Notes: generated from the sequence alone by a model not told the origin. DNA of 64,000 nt from Pseudorhodobacter sp. E13 (GCF_003991405.1 NZ_RPEN01000159.1:124001-188000), one strand, 5' to 3'; positions 1 through 8,783 are shown, numbered from the stretch's first letter. Numbers and translations: made by a program.

Positions 1-2
1 GG

Positions 3-182
3 GGCGATGCGGAGGCAGGCCGCGCCTATGCGCAGGCCTTGGCCGCGCGACCCGGTGCAATTTTGCCGTTGATCGGCGGCATGCCCGATGCGGCCCATGT
101 CCGGCTGGAACGCCACGTCTGCATCGATACCACCGCCTCGGGTGGCAATGCCCAGCTTTTGGCGGAAATGGGCGAGGCGTGA
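3..182 (+). CDS. putA: PutA C-terminal fragment (proline dehydrogenase / P5C dehydrogenase), partial
   Basis: The open frame enters from the left edge and ends in TGA; only the last 59 residues are present. The tail carries a conserved-looking stretch ERHVCIDTTASGGNAQLL, which resembles the C-terminal end of bifunctional PutA, where the aldehyde-dehydrogenase half ends in a Gly-Gly-Asn segment. PutA oxidises proline to glutamate in two steps. The catalytic domains lie outside the window, so the call rests on this tail alone. A PutA-like aldehyde dehydrogenase is the alternative. Confidence 0.75.
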   Translation, partial: GDAEAGRAYAQALAARPGAILPLIGGMPDAAHVRLERHVCIDTTASGGNAQLLAEMGEA

Positions 183-224
183 TAGAGGCTTGACGCCTTA
201 CCGCGGATCGGGAAGTTTGACCTG

Positions 225-971
225 ATGTTTCCGATCCGCGACCATAACCCCTCGGGGCGGGTGCCCTATGTCACCTTTGCGCTTATCCTGCTGAATGTCG
301 GGATTTTCGCAAGCTATTGGTTCGCCCTGCCGACTGATCCGCAGCTTATGATGCTGCATGTCGAATGGGGGCTTGTGCCGCGCAACGTCATGGCGGGCAG
401 CCGGTTGGAAACGCTTCTGACCTCGATGTTCTTGCATGGCGGCTTCATGCATCTTGCCGGTAACATGCTGTTTTTGTGGATTTTTGGTGATAACCTCGAA
501 GATATTCTGGGCCATGTCCGCTTTTTGGGATTCTACCTGCTGTCGGGGCTGGCGGCGGCGGCGCTGCAAATCGCCTCGGCGCCCTATTCCCCGGTGCCGA
601 TGATCGGGGCATCGGGCGCGATTGCGGGGGTGATGGGGGGCTATTTGCTGCTGTTCCCGCGCGCCAAGGTTGATGTTCTGATCATTATCGTGATCTTTTT
701 CCGCATCTTTCCGGTGCCTGCCTGGATCATGCTGGGGCTGTGGTTTGCGATGCAACTGGTCAGCGGGTTTTCCACCCCCGGCGATGGCGGTGGGGTGGCC
801 TATTGGGCCCATGCGGGCGGGTTCATTGCTGGCGTCATCCTGATGCTGCCCGCTTGGCGGCGCTTGGGCGGAACCGCCTTCTGGAACCGCACCGAAGGAA
901 CCCCGCCACATCCCGAAGCGACCTATGCGGTCAGCCCGTCCAGCATCCCCCGTGTGCGCCGCCGTAAATGA
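225..971 (+). CDS. Rhomboid family intramembrane serine protease
   Basis: A 248-residue polytopic membrane protein with the rhomboid signature. The catalytic serine lies in GASG (Ser130) and the partner histidine in WAHAGG (His196), each in a predicted membrane segment. HLAGN (His76, Asn80) matches the oxyanion/structural residues of the second core helix. Rhomboids cleave the transmembrane anchors of substrate proteins inside the lipid bilayer; the substrate here cannot be inferred. It follows putA by 42 nt. Length fits a bacterial rhomboid without large extra domains. Confidence 0.93.
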   Translation: MFPIRDHNPSGRVPYVTFALILLNVGIFASYWFALPTDPQLMMLHVEWGLVPRNVMAGSRLETLLTSMFLHGGFMHLAGNMLFLWIFGDNLEDILGHVRFLGFYLLSGLAAAALQIASAPYSPVPMIGASGAIAGVMGGYLLLFPRAKVDVLIIIVIFFRIFPVPAWIMLGLWFAMQLVSGFSTPGDGGGVAYWAHAGGFIAGVILMLPAWRRLGGTAFWNRTEGTPPHPEATYAVSPSSIPRVRRRK

Positions 972-980
972 ACCTGCCAT

Positions 981-1006
981 AAAAAAAGGGGCGGAAAACC
1001 CGCCCC
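981..1006 (-). terminator. Rho-independent terminator of metF
   Basis: Read on the minus strand, a GC stem (GGGGCGG pairing with CCGCCCC, short A/T loop) is followed by seven T residues (the A-run at 981-987). It lies 25 nt past the metF stop codon. It sits between two convergent genes, but only the minus strand has the T-tract. Confidence 0.8.
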
Positions 1007-1030
1007 CAAGGTTCCTTCAGGGAAAAACGA

Positions 1031-1900
1031 TCAGGCGACGTTTTGCAGTTCAACCTGCGGGGTGACGCCCAAAGCATGGCACACCTCACGGGTCAAGTGC
1101 GGCTTGTTCAGCGTGTAGAAATGCAAGTCCTCCACCCCTTCACCGATCAGCGTATCGCAAAGCTCGGTGCAGATCGCGGTGGCCAGCAATTCCTCACGCC
1201 CGTCCCGCTTGGCGGCGGCAAACGCCTCATCCAGCCATGCGGGAACCTGTGTGCCGCACCGCGCGGCGAATTTCTTGGTGCCTTCCCAAGACTGGATCGG
1301 CAGAATACCGGGGATGATCGGCGCGGTAATGCCTTCTTTCACACAAGCATCGCGGAAGCGCAGGAAGGTTTCCGCCTCAAAGAAGAACTGGGTCATCGCG
1401 CTGCTTGCCCCAGCCTCAATCTTGCGCTTGAGGAAGCGCACATCGGCCAAAGTGTCGGCCGAATCCGGGTGCGGTTCGGGGTAGGCGCCGACGCGCAGCT
1501 TGAATTTTCCGGTCGCGGCCAGCGCCTCGACCAATTCAACGGAGGAGGCGAAACCCTCGGGATGCGGCGTAAACCGGGCGGCCCCTTTGGGCGCATCACC
1601 GCGCAGGGCGACGATTTCGGTCACACCAGCGGCGGCATAGCTTTCAGCGATTTCCAGCGTTTCGGCGCGGGTGGCATCCACGCAGGTCAAATGCGCGGCC
1701 ACGTTCAGCCCGTAATTGCTGCCGATCGCGCCCACCGCCTCATGCGTCAGCTTGCGGGTGGTGCCGCCAGCGCCATAGGTCACGGAAACGAAATTCGGGT
1801 TCAACGGGGCCAAGGTCTGCACCGTCTCCCACAGCCGGAAAGACGCATCCAGCGTCTGCGGGGGGAAAAATTCAAACGAGATATTTGGCGTCTTGGTCAT
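1031..1900 (-). CDS. metF: 5,10-methylenetetrahydrofolate reductase MetF
   Basis: Encodes 289 residues starting MTKTPNISFEFFPP, the typical MetF N-terminus, where the Glu is the conserved catalytic residue of the FAD-dependent TIM barrel. The enzyme reduces methylene-THF to methyl-THF, the methyl donor for methionine synthase. The reading frame stays open far upstream, but homology begins at the ATG at 1900, so that start is preferred. It is divergent from a LysR-type regulator resembling MetR, with a candidate operator between them, and is followed by a terminator. Confidence 0.95.
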   Translation of the reverse strand: MTKTPNISFEFFPPQTLDASFRLWETVQTLAPLNPNFVSVTYGAGGTTRKLTHEAVGAIGSNYGLNVAAHLTCVDATRAETLEIAESYAAAGVTEIVALRGDAPKGAARFTPHPEGFASSVELVEALAATGKFKLRVGAYPEPHPDSADTLADVRFLKRKIEAGASSAMTQFFFEAETFLRFRDACVKEGITAPIIPGILPIQSWEGTKKFAARCGTQVPAWLDEAFAAAKRDGREELLATAICTELCDTLIGEGVEDLHFYTLNKPHLTREVCHALGVTPQVELQNVA

Positions 1901-1946
1901 TTTATAAGCTCCTGCTCTTACCCCTCTTGTCGCCGATTCTGCGATG

Positions 1947-1959
1947 TGAGACAATTTCA
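1947..1959. promoter_or_regulatory. Candidate MetR-binding site between metF and metR
   Basis: The 13-mer TGAGACAATTTCA matches 7 of the 8 defined positions of the MetR consensus TGAA-N5-TTCA, and lies in the 93-nt divergent region between metF and its putative regulator. A second inverted repeat, TCATAA (1957-1962) with TTATGA (1975-1980), overlaps its edge. Position and half-site match support the call; binding is inferred. Confidence 0.5.
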
Positions 1960-1993
1960 TAATTCTAATCATGTTTATGAGGATGGCCGCATA

Positions 1994-2899
1994 ATGCATA
2001 TCGAGTTCCGCCACCTGCGCACCATTCGCGCCATTCATCAGGCCGGGGGCCTCGCCAAAGCGGCAGATATGCTGAACATGACCCAATCCGCGCTGAGCCA
2101 TCAGGTCAAAGGGCTGGAAGATCAGGCGGGGGTGGAACTGTTCGTGCGCCGCTCCAAGCCGCTGAAACTGTCGGCGGCGGGGATGCGGTTGCTGCGTCTG
2201 GCCGAACGCATCCTGCCGGAAATGGACGCGTTGGAGGAGGAGTTTCGCGGCCTTCGCTCGGGCAAGTCGGGGCGGTTGCATATCGCCATCGAATGCCACG
2301 CCTGTTTTGAATGGCTGTTCCCGGTGCTGGAACTGTTTCGCCGCGCCTGGCCCGAGGTGGATGTCGATATCCGCGCGGGCCTCGCCTTTGAGGCGCTGCC
2401 AGCCTTGCAGCGAGAGGAGGTGGATCTGGTGATCTCCTCTGATCCCGCACCGCTGGCGAATGTGGTGTTCAACCCGTTGTTTGACTATCACCCGATGTTT
2501 GTCGCCTCGTCCCAGAACCCGCTGGCGGAAAAAGCGATGATCGAGGCCGAGGATTTCCGCGATCAATTGCTGATCACCTATCCCGTGACGCGCGACAAGC
2601 TGGATGTGTTCACCGAGTTGCTGACCCCTGCCAAGGTCGAACCCCGCGGAACGCGCGCGGTGGAACTGACCGCTGTGATTCTGATGCTCGTGGGGTCGAA
2701 TCGTGGCGTTTCGGTCCTGCCCGATTGGGTGTTGCGTGACCTGCGCAGCCATGCCGATTACGTCACCCGTCCCTTGGGGCCGCAGGTGATTACCAAACGG
2801 CTCTATGCCGCCACGCGCGAAGAGGACGCAACCAAGCCTTTCATGGCGCATTTTCTGAAGCTGGGCCGCAGCGAACCGGTGAAGCTGCAACGCGGCTAA
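1994..2899 (+). CDS. metR: LysR-family regulator, probable MetR
   Basis: Encodes 301 residues. The start at 1994 gives the usual LysR N-terminus (MHIEFRHLRTI), followed by a winged helix-turn-helix at about residues 16-60 (AADMLNMTQSALSHQVKGLE) and a periplasmic-binding-protein-like effector domain. Divergent orientation from metF and the intervening TGAA-N5-TTCA-like site argue for MetR, which activates methionine genes with homocysteine as co-effector. Family membership is certain; the MetR role is inferred from context. Confidence 0.85.
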   Translation: MHIEFRHLRTIRAIHQAGGLAKAADMLNMTQSALSHQVKGLEDQAGVELFVRRSKPLKLSAAGMRLLRLAERILPEMDALEEEFRGLRSGKSGRLHIAIECHACFEWLFPVLELFRRAWPEVDVDIRAGLAFEALPALQREEVDLVISSDPAPLANVVFNPLFDYHPMFVASSQNPLAEKAMIEAEDFRDQLLITYPVTRDKLDVFTELLTPAKVEPRGTRAVELTAVILMLVGSNRGVSVLPDWVLRDLRSHADYVTRPLGPQVITKRLYAATREEDATKPFMAHFLKLGRSEPVKLQRG

Positions 2900-3021
2900 G
2901 CGCGGGGTGCGCGGTGCGGCAGTCTGCCCAAGCCATGCGATCCCTGTCTTTTCGCTTGGCCGCCGCGCGCGCAGGCGCTACGCTGGACCTATCTGCAATT
3001 TCGGCAGAGCGGTGGGAAACC

Positions 3022-3156
3022 ATGGCAAATGGCTTTATTTTTTCAAGACCCGCAAGGGTTTACGCGCCCCCAACGCCCAACAAGAGGCGCACGGTGGAGA
3101 AGGGCCCAATGCGGCGTCAATTGGTGACGGCGCGGCGGGCAAATGACCTTTCGTGA
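3022..3156 (+). CDS. Possible small basic protein (44 aa), doubtful
   Basis: A 44-codon frame starting MANGFIFSRPARVYAPP ends 9 nt before the next gene and is rich in Arg/Lys. I do not recognise it, and no convincing Shine-Dalgarno precedes the ATG. It may instead be the leader of the following gene. Conservation in related genomes would be needed to accept it. Confidence 0.2.
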   Translation: MANGFIFSRPARVYAPPTPNKRRTVEKGPMRRQLVTARRANDLS

Positions 3157-3165
3157 GGGATCACA

Positions 3166-3642
3166 ATGGGAAATTTACAAGAGACGTTGGAAAAACTGCA
3201 CAGCACCCTGCCCTTGATCGCAGATCAGGCAACCCGCCCCAATGCTGCCCGCGATTTCACCGCTGCGTTTTTCGCTTTGTATGAAGCGCAGGCGGCGGGC
3301 CTGACCAAGGCGCAACAAGAAACGGTTGACCGCTTCCTGATCGGCTCTGCCCATATTCTCGAACCAGCCCTGCCCTTTCTGGATTACAACCTGAGCGACC
3401 GAATCGAAGCGCGGCTGGCCTCTGGCGCGCAAGCCGATGATTGGCCGATCATCTGCCAATTGCGCAGCACGCTGGAGGCGTTGAAAGAGCTTTACGATCT
3501 ACATTTACCGGTCGCAGACCTGATTCCCGATGACCCGGACCTCGATCAAGCCTTGCGCGATCACGCCAAAGGCGCGACGGGGGTAACAGCGCCAAAGGGC
3601 TTTCCCGACAGTCATTGGTGGTGGGCGCAGGCCAAAGCCTGA
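3166..3642 (+). CDS. Hypothetical protein, 158 aa
   Basis: A soluble, mostly helical acidic protein with no signal peptide or membrane segment. GAGGG stands 7 nt before the ATG, supporting translation. It ends in a Trp-rich tail (SHWWWAQAKA). I recognise no family motif. It lies downstream of metR on the same strand, 266 nt away, and converges on the EAL-domain gene. Function unknown; base composition is like its neighbours. Confidence 0.7.
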   Translation: MGNLQETLEKLHSTLPLIADQATRPNAARDFTAAFFALYEAQAAGLTKAQQETVDRFLIGSAHILEPALPFLDYNLSDRIEARLASGAQADDWPIICQLRSTLEALKELYDLHLPVADLIPDDPDLDQALRDHAKGATGVTAPKGFPDSHWWWAQAKA

Positions 3643-3701
3643 CGAGGTTTCAGACCGACATCCCCTGCCATCGAAAGCATTTCGGCCCTTCTCCCCCCTT
3701 A

Positions 3702-5261
3702 TCAGCGGGCCCGAGAAGTGATTTTGGGCAGGATAGAACGGTTGGCCTGATGCTGGATGATCCATTGCGCCGTATCCTCAAACGGCATCGGGCGCGCAAA
3801 CAGGAACCCCTGCACATGGCCACAGCCCAATTGCGCCAGCATGGCATGCTCCCCTTTTGTCTCAACGCCTTCGGCCAGGGTTTCCAACCCCATCCGTTCT
3901 GCAAGTGACAGAATGCCCGATACCAGCTTTTGCTGATCCTGATCCTCATCGACCTTCATCACGAAACTACGGTCAATCTTGATCCGCCGAACCGCGAAAC
4001 GACGAATATTGGTGATCGAAGCGTGACCGGTTCCAAAATCATCAAGGTCGATTCCGCAGCCCAGCTTCGCCAGCGCCGAGATATTATGAACGATCACATC
4101 GTTGTCGGTTTCTGCGATCACGGTTTCCAAAATCTCTACACAAAGCCGGTCTGGCGTCAGGTCAAAGCGGTCCAATTCCCATTTCAGCTTTTCCGCGAGG
4201 CGCGGATTGCGCAGTTCCGCTGCCGAGAAGTTCACCCCGACATTCGGCACGCGCAGCCCGGCCTTGTCCCAACGGACCAATGCGGCCAGCGCGTGATACA
4301 GCATCACCTCGCCCAATCGTTCCGACAGCCCCGCCTCTTCAATCGCGGGCAGAAATTCCGATGGCGGGATCAGGCCATGCTGGGCGTGGTGCCAGCGCGC
4401 CAGCGCCTCAAACCCCGAGATGACGCCCGTATCGGTGCAAATCTGCGGTTGAAAATGCGGGCGGATATGGCCTTCATCCAAGGCAATTTCCAACTCGCCG
4501 CGTTTGGCATCCCGGTCTGCGCGCTTGCGCGCCATGCCCGGCGTATAGGCGCGAATAGCGCCCGGCCCGTTGCGCAGCGCCTCATCCGCCGCCACTTGCG
4601 CCGCGTCCAGGAGTGAGGCACCTGTCGGCAACGGCGCCTTTGGCCCAAGACAAAACCCGACCGAGCAAGTCACATAAAGCCGTGCCGCGTCCAGACTGAT
4701 TGGTGGCGCAATTGCCGATTGCAGCCGCGCGGCCACCTGCACCATGCCTTCCAGATCCATCCGCCGCATCGGGGCCAAGGCAACCGCAAAGCCCCCCCCT
4801 TCCAATCGCGCCACGGTGTCGCCTTCACGAAGCGTCGCGCACAAGCGTTCGGCGCAACGGGCCAGCACCTCGGTCTGGGCGGCGCGGCCGTGACGATCCA
4901 GCAGCACATCCGCGTCATCGAATTGCATCACGAAACAGGCGGTATTCTTGCCCGACACTTCAGACTCCGCCAAGACCCGATCCAGAAACTTGGCGATCTG
5001 CGGTCGCAGGGCCAGCCCGCTGAGCGCATCGGGCAGCACATGGTCGCCCGGTGGCACGGTGCGAAACGCCCCCGCCAAAGCAAATAGCAACGGCAGGCCA
5101 AGGGCGATCATCATCATGATCGTTTCCCCGCCCGCCCAAAACGCCCCCAGCGACAAGGCGGGCAGAAACACCAAAAGCTCCGGTCGCCGCAGGTAATGGC
5201 CCCAGTTTTTAGAGGCATATACCTTCAAGGGCGTGGGCGTTTGGTCTTGGCGATCCCGCAT
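3702..5261 (-). CDS. Membrane-anchored GGDEF-EAL protein, probable c-di-GMP phosphodiesterase
   Basis: Encodes 519 residues from the ATG at 5261, chosen because AAAGGA precedes it at good spacing. Two membrane segments (about 30-67) lead into a GGDEF domain whose signature reads EGGGF (154-158), so cyclase activity is probably lost. The EAL domain looks intact: FEALARW (284-290), DLDDFGTG (405-412) and EGVE (464-467) retain the metal ligands and catalytic glutamate. In this class a degenerate GGDEF often acts as a GTP-binding regulatory domain. It likely lowers c-di-GMP, opposing the PleD-type cyclase at 36.5 kb. Confidence 0.9.
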   Translation of the reverse strand: MRDRQDQTPTPLKVYASKNWGHYLRRPELLVFLPALSLGAFWAGGETIMMMIALGLPLLFALAGAFRTVPPGDHVLPDALSGLALRPQIAKFLDRVLAESEVSGKNTACFVMQFDDADVLLDRHGRAAQTEVLARCAERLCATLREGDTVARLEGGGFAVALAPMRRMDLEGMVQVAARLQSAIAPPISLDAARLYVTCSVGFCLGPKAPLPTGASLLDAAQVAADEALRNGPGAIRAYTPGMARKRADRDAKRGELEIALDEGHIRPHFQPQICTDTGVISGFEALARWHHAQHGLIPPSEFLPAIEEAGLSERLGEVMLYHALAALVRWDKAGLRVPNVGVNFSAAELRNPRLAEKLKWELDRFDLTPDRLCVEILETVIAETDNDVIVHNISALAKLGCGIDLDDFGTGHASITNIRRFAVRRIKIDRSFVMKVDEDQDQQKLVSGILSLAERMGLETLAEGVETKGEHAMLAQLGCGHVQGFLFARPMPFEDTAQWIIQHQANRSILPKITSRAR

Positions 5262-5432
5262 GATGCGTCCTTTTCGGCTGAGAAGAGGCAAAGCCCCTGA
5301 CATCACCGAAGCTATCGCCCGCCGGATATGCAAAGCGTTAACGCTCGCCTGCAAGTTGCCTACAATTCGAGATAACTGCGCCGACAACCCGGCGCCAGTG
5401 GATTGGTTTGCACGCAGACCGGCAGGCTTGTG

Positions 5433-5672
5433 TCAGGACCTAGGGTTCGTTTTCGGGGGCACCGGGTCATAGCCCGTGCCGCCCCAAGGGTGGCAACGGC
5501 ACAGCCGGTGCACCGTCAAATAGCCACCTTTCAACCCGCCATGGGTTTCCAGCGCCTCCAGCGCATAGGCCGAACAGGTGGGCTGAAACCGGCAGCCATG
5601 GCCCACCCAAGGGCTCAGCAACAGCCGATAGGCGCGGACGGGCAGCGCCACGATATGCGCAAGCGGGGTCAT
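5433..5672 (-). CDS. yidD: Membrane protein insertion efficiency factor YidD
   Basis: Encodes 79 residues with the YidD core: an amphipathic N-terminal helix, then [16 protein letters not shown], and [15 protein letters not shown] with its conserved cysteines. YidD assists YidC-dependent insertion of inner-membrane proteins. The start overlaps the end of rnpA by 4 nt, so the two are translationally coupled. Confidence 0.95.
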   Translation of the reverse strand: MTPLAHIVALPVRAYRLLLSPWVGHGCRFQPTCSAYALEALETHGGLKGGYLTVHRLCRCHPWGGTGYDPVPPKTNPRS

Positions 5673-6106
5673 TTGCGCGGCCCGCCCGCATTGGCATGAA
5701 CGCGGTCCAAGGCATTTTGCAGATCACTGATCAACAAGGCAAAGTCCCGCTCAATGGTCGCAGAGGGCCGCCCGACCAGAACATAATCCCAGCCGGGGCG
5801 CGCGGCTTGCGGCAAAACCGCTTGCGCCACGGCCCGCAAACGGCGCTTGGCGCGATTGCGGGCGACAGCATTTCCGATCTTTTTGGAACAAGTGAACCCG
5901 ACGCGGATCACCGCAGTGTCATCACCGCGCGCACGCGCCTGAAGCATGAAGCCTTGGGTGCCTTGGCGCTGTGCCGAGGCGGCGCGCAGGAAATCACTGC
6001 GGTTGCGCATGACTTCGGGCTTTGCGACACCCGCGCAAAGCGAAACCGCCGATGGCGCTTCGGGCGTGGCAAGACTGCCTTTTCCCTCTGCCTTCGGCGG
6101 TGTCAT
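5669..6106 (-). CDS. rnpA: Ribonuclease P protein component
   Basis: Encodes 145 residues. The RNR signature [15 protein letters not shown] (about 77-91) is the RNA-binding motif of the RNase P protein, which helps the catalytic RNA remove tRNA 5' leaders. The roughly 30-residue N-terminal extension is longer than in E. coli. GAAGGA precedes the chosen ATG; an internal Met at residue 33 ([11 protein letters not shown]) marks where homology starts. It lies between rpmH and yidD, the standard order. Confidence 0.95.
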   Translation of the reverse strand: MTPPKAEGKGSLATPEAPSAVSLCAGVAKPEVMRNRSDFLRAASAQRQGTQGFMLQARARGDDTAVIRVGFTCSKKIGNAVARNRAKRRLRAVAQAVLPQAARPGWDYVLVGRPSATIERDFALLISDLQNALDRVHANAGGPRK

Positions 6107-6151
6107 TTCATTCGTCCTTCAAAAAGCAGGGCGCGAAAGGCCCCGGCCAGA

Positions 6152-6286
6152 TCAGGCCGAAAGCTTCTTGCGGCCTTTTGCACGGCGATTGTTCAGAACA
6201 ATGCGGCCGCCTTTGGTTGCCATACGGGACCGAAAGCCATGGCGCCGCGCACGGACCAGGTTCGACGGTTGAAAAGTGCGCTTCAT
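6152..6286 (-). CDS. rpmH: 50S ribosomal protein L34
   Basis: A 44-residue, very basic protein beginning [19 protein letters not shown] and ending [11 protein letters not shown], the standard L34 length and sequence pattern. It is the first gene of the rpmH-rnpA-yidD operon and has a strong promoter about 85 nt upstream. Confidence 0.97.
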   Translation of the reverse strand: MKRTFQPSNLVRARRHGFRSRMATKGGRIVLNNRRAKGRKKLSA

Positions 6287-6602
6287 CGCGGTTCTCCATC
6301 ACAGATGCGGCCAACAGGTTTCGGGCGGGATTCGCCGCAAACGCCTTGGTCGCGCTTATTCGAAGCCCGTCCTTTACGCATCCCTCGGCCCCAAGTCAAT
6401 TCGCCCAAGCCGAATTTCCTGCAACATTTCACGCTTATTGCCCGCAAATCCCCGGCGCGCGGTATCGGAATGTTACAAGTCACCGTGAAATGGTGCCAAA
6501 TCCGTCACCCTTGATCAAGCGCGCGTGAGAGGGCTGTCGCAACCGGACGTGAACGCGCATCTTGGCCGCAGACCAGCGTGATGATGCCTAGCGGAGAAAG
6601 AG
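6287..6602. other. Divergent intergenic region, rpmH / TVP38 gene
   Basis: 316 nt without a credible gene. It holds the rpmH promoter and the upstream region of the plus-strand TVP38 gene, whose Shine-Dalgarno (GGAGAAAGAG) is just before 6603. No tRNA, riboswitch or mobile element was recognised. Confidence 0.6.
6371..6399 (-). promoter_or_regulatory. Sigma-70-type promoter of rpmH-rnpA-yidD
   Basis: On the minus strand TTGACT (6399-6394) and TAAAGG (6376-6371) are separated by exactly 17 nt. Transcription would start near 6364 and give a 5' leader of about 78 nt before rpmH. Confidence 0.6.
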
Positions 6603-7361
6603 ATGACAGTGATGCCCATGGAAACGCCCGAAACAGAGCAGCCGAAATCCGGCCCCAAAACCGGACTTGCGCAGAAACTGCCTATACTGGTGATACTGGC
6701 AGTCGCAGCCACCGGTGCCTTTTTTCTGCGCGATCAGATCAGCTTTGCTGCCTTGGCCGAGAACCGTGAGGCGTTGATTGCGTTTCGGGATGCCAATTAC
6801 CTTGTGGCAATGCTGGCCTTCATCGCCGCTTATGCCGCGATTGTCGGGTTTTCCTTGCCGGGGGCAACGATTGCCACGCTGACCGGGGGCTTTTTGTTTG
6901 GCACCTTTCCGGGCGTGTTCTTTAACGTCACGGCGGCGACCTTGGGGGCGATTGCAATCTTTCTGGCCGCGCGTAGTGGCTTTGGCGCGAAATTTTCGGA
7001 AAAGATCGAAGGCAAGGGCGGGGCTGTGGCCAAGCTGCAAGCGGGTCTGCGCGAAAACGAATGGTCGGTGCTGTTTCTGATGCGGCTGGTGCCTGCGGTG
7101 CCGTTCTTTCTGGCCAATCTTATCCCGGCCTTTGTTGGCACCAAACTGTCGCGCTTTGCAATCTCCACCTTTCTGGGAATCATGCCGGGCGCTTTGGTCT
7201 ATACATCGGTCGGCTCGGGCTTGGGCGAGGTGTTTGCCCGTGGTGAAACGCCGGACCTGTCCATCATCTTCGCGCCGCATGTGCTGGGGCCGATTCTGGG
7301 GCTGGCGGCGCTGTCTGCCCTGCCCATCCTTTTGAAATTGCTTCGCAAGAAAGACGCTTGA
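6603..7361 (+). CDS. TVP38/TMEM64 (DedA/VTT) family membrane protein
   Basis: Encodes 252 residues with several hydrophobic segments and the VTT-domain pattern: SLPGATIATLTGGFLFG, then LRENEWSVLFLMRLVPAVPFF and an AISTFLGIMPGALVYTSVGSG region. The family includes scramblase/flippase-type membrane proteins; the substrate is unknown. It lies 3 nt upstream of a mercuric-reductase-like flavoprotein on the same strand, a pairing that is common for this family, so the two are probably one transcript. Confidence 0.9.
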   Translation: MTVMPMETPETEQPKSGPKTGLAQKLPILVILAVAATGAFFLRDQISFAALAENREALIAFRDANYLVAMLAFIAAYAAIVGFSLPGATIATLTGGFLFGTFPGVFFNVTAATLGAIAIFLAARSGFGAKFSEKIEGKGGAVAKLQAGLRENEWSVLFLMRLVPAVPFFLANLIPAFVGTKLSRFAISTFLGIMPGALVYTSVGSGLGEVFARGETPDLSIIFAPHVLGPILGLAALSALPILLKLLRKKDA

Positions 7362-7364
7362 GTT

Positions 7365-8783
7365 ATGGAACAGATCAAAACCGATATTTGCATCATTGGC
7401 GCGGGCTCTGGCGGGTTGTCGATTGCGGCAGGGGCTGTGCAGATGGGCGCGCGCGTCGTGCTGATTGAAGGCGGCGAGATGGGCGGCGATTGCCTGAACG
7501 CGGGCTGCGTGCCGTCCAAAGCCCTGATCGCGGCGGCAAAGCACGCACATGCGATGACCACAGGCGGGCCGTTCGGCATCACGCCCACCACGCCGCAGGT
7601 CGATTTCGGCGCGGTGAAGGACCATGTGAGGCGCGTGATCGAAGGCATTGCCCCTGTCGACAGTCAGGAACGGTTTGAAGGCCTTGGCGTGCGGGTGATC
7701 CGAGACTGGGCGAAGTTTGACGGGCCGGAAGCCGTGATTGCGGGCAATCATCGCATCACCGCGCGGCGTATCGTCATCGCCACTGGCTCTCGTCCGTTCG
7801 TGCCGCCGATCCCCGGCGTGGACAGCGTGCCCTATCTGACGAATGAGACGATCTTTGCGCAGCGTGAGCGGCCGGAGCATCTGATCGTCATCGGTGGTGG
7901 CCCGATTGGCATGGAAATGGCGCAGGCGCATCGGCGTCTGGGCTGTGCCGTAACGGTGATCGAAGGCGCGAAGGCCTTTGGCCGCGATGACCCCGAAACC
8001 GCCGCTGTCGTCTTGAAAAAGCTGCGCGCGGAAGGCGTCGAGGTGATGGAAGAGGCCCCCGTGGTGCGTATTGGTGGCACGGCGGGCGCGATTGAGGTGG
8101 AAATCAAAGACGGGCGCATTGTCAAAGGCAGCCATTTGCTGATGGCCGTGGGGCGGCAGGTTTCGCTTGACGGGTTGGAGTTGGAAAAGGCGGGGGTGGA
8201 CTATACCCGCAAAGGTGTGACGGTCGGCGCGGATCTGCGCTCCAGCAACCGCAAGGTCTATGCGGTGGGGGACGCGGCAGGCGGGTTGCAGTTTACGCAT
8301 GTGGCCGGGTATCACGCCGGGATCGTGATCCGGCAGATGCTGTTTGGCCTGCCTTCAAAGGCCAGCACCGCGCATATTCCCTGGGCGACCTATACCGACC
8401 CGGAACTGGCGCAGATTGGCCCCACCGAAGCAGAGGCGCGCAAACAGCACGGTGATGCGGTGCAGGTGGTGCGCTTTGAATACGCAGAAAACGACCGCGC
8501 GCAGACCGAAGGCAAGACCGAAGGCCTGATCAAGGTTATGGTGCTGAAAGGGCGGCCCATTGGTGTCTCTATCGCAGGGGCGCAAGCGGGCGAGCTGATC
8601 GGGTTTTGGGCGCTGGCAATCGCGGCAAAGCTGAAGATGTCGGCGATTGCGGGGACGGTCTTGCCCTACCCCACGTTGAACGAGGTTTCAAAGCGTGCTG
8701 CTGGGGCCTATTTTTCACCGAGATTGTTTGATAATCCAATGGTCAAGCGGGTGGTGGGGCTGGTGCAGCGCTTCTTGCCTTGA
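7365..8783 (+). CDS. FAD-dependent pyridine nucleotide-disulfide oxidoreductase (mercuric reductase-like)
   Basis: Encodes 472 residues. GAGSGG (12-17) binds FAD, the redox-active disulfide is Cys43/Cys48 in GDCLNAGCVPSK, and GGGPIG (177-182) starts the NAD(P)H Rossmann fold. The C-terminal dimerisation domain has PYPTLNE where lipoamide dehydrogenase and glutathione reductase carry HPT-x-x-E, so the active-site base is Tyr/Pro-flanked and not His. No merR, merT or lipoate-complex genes are nearby, so neither mercury reduction nor a lipoamide role is supported. It is coupled to the upstream TVP38 gene. Confidence 0.88.
   Translation: MEQIKTDICIIGAGSGGLSIAAGAVQMGARVVLIEGGEMGGDCLNAGCVPSKALIAAAKHAHAMTTGGPFGITPTTPQVDFGAVKDHVRRVIEGIAPVDSQERFEGLGVRVIRDWAKFDGPEAVIAGNHRITARRIVIATGSRPFVPPIPGVDSVPYLTNETIFAQRERPEHLIVIGGGPIGMEMAQAHRRLGCAVTVIEGAKAFGRDDPETAAVVLKKLRAEGVEVMEEAPVVRIGGTAGAIEVEIKDGRIVKGSHLLMAVGRQVSLDGLELEKAGVDYTRKGVTVGADLRSSNRKVYAVGDAAGGLQFTHVAGYHAGIVIRQMLFGLPSKASTAHIPWATYTDPELAQIGPTEAEARKQHGDAVQVVRFEYAENDRAQTEGKTEGLIKVMVLKGRPIGVSIAGAQAGELIGFWALAIAAKLKMSAIAGTVLPYPTLNEVSKRAAGAYFSPRLFDNPMVKRVVGLVQRFLP

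Noticed and set aside
1043-1993. Long upstream extension of the metR frame antisense to metF
   Set aside because: LysR homology starts at the ATG at 1994; the upstream part is shadow sequence.
6588-8315. A 575-codon open frame antisense to the TVP38 and flavoprotein genes
   Set aside because: Shadow frame; basic, low-complexity composition and overlap with two well-supported genes.
7365-8783. Mercury resistance operon
   Set aside because: No merR, merT or merP gene is near the mercuric-reductase-like protein, and it lacks an N-terminal HMA domain and C-terminal Cys pair.
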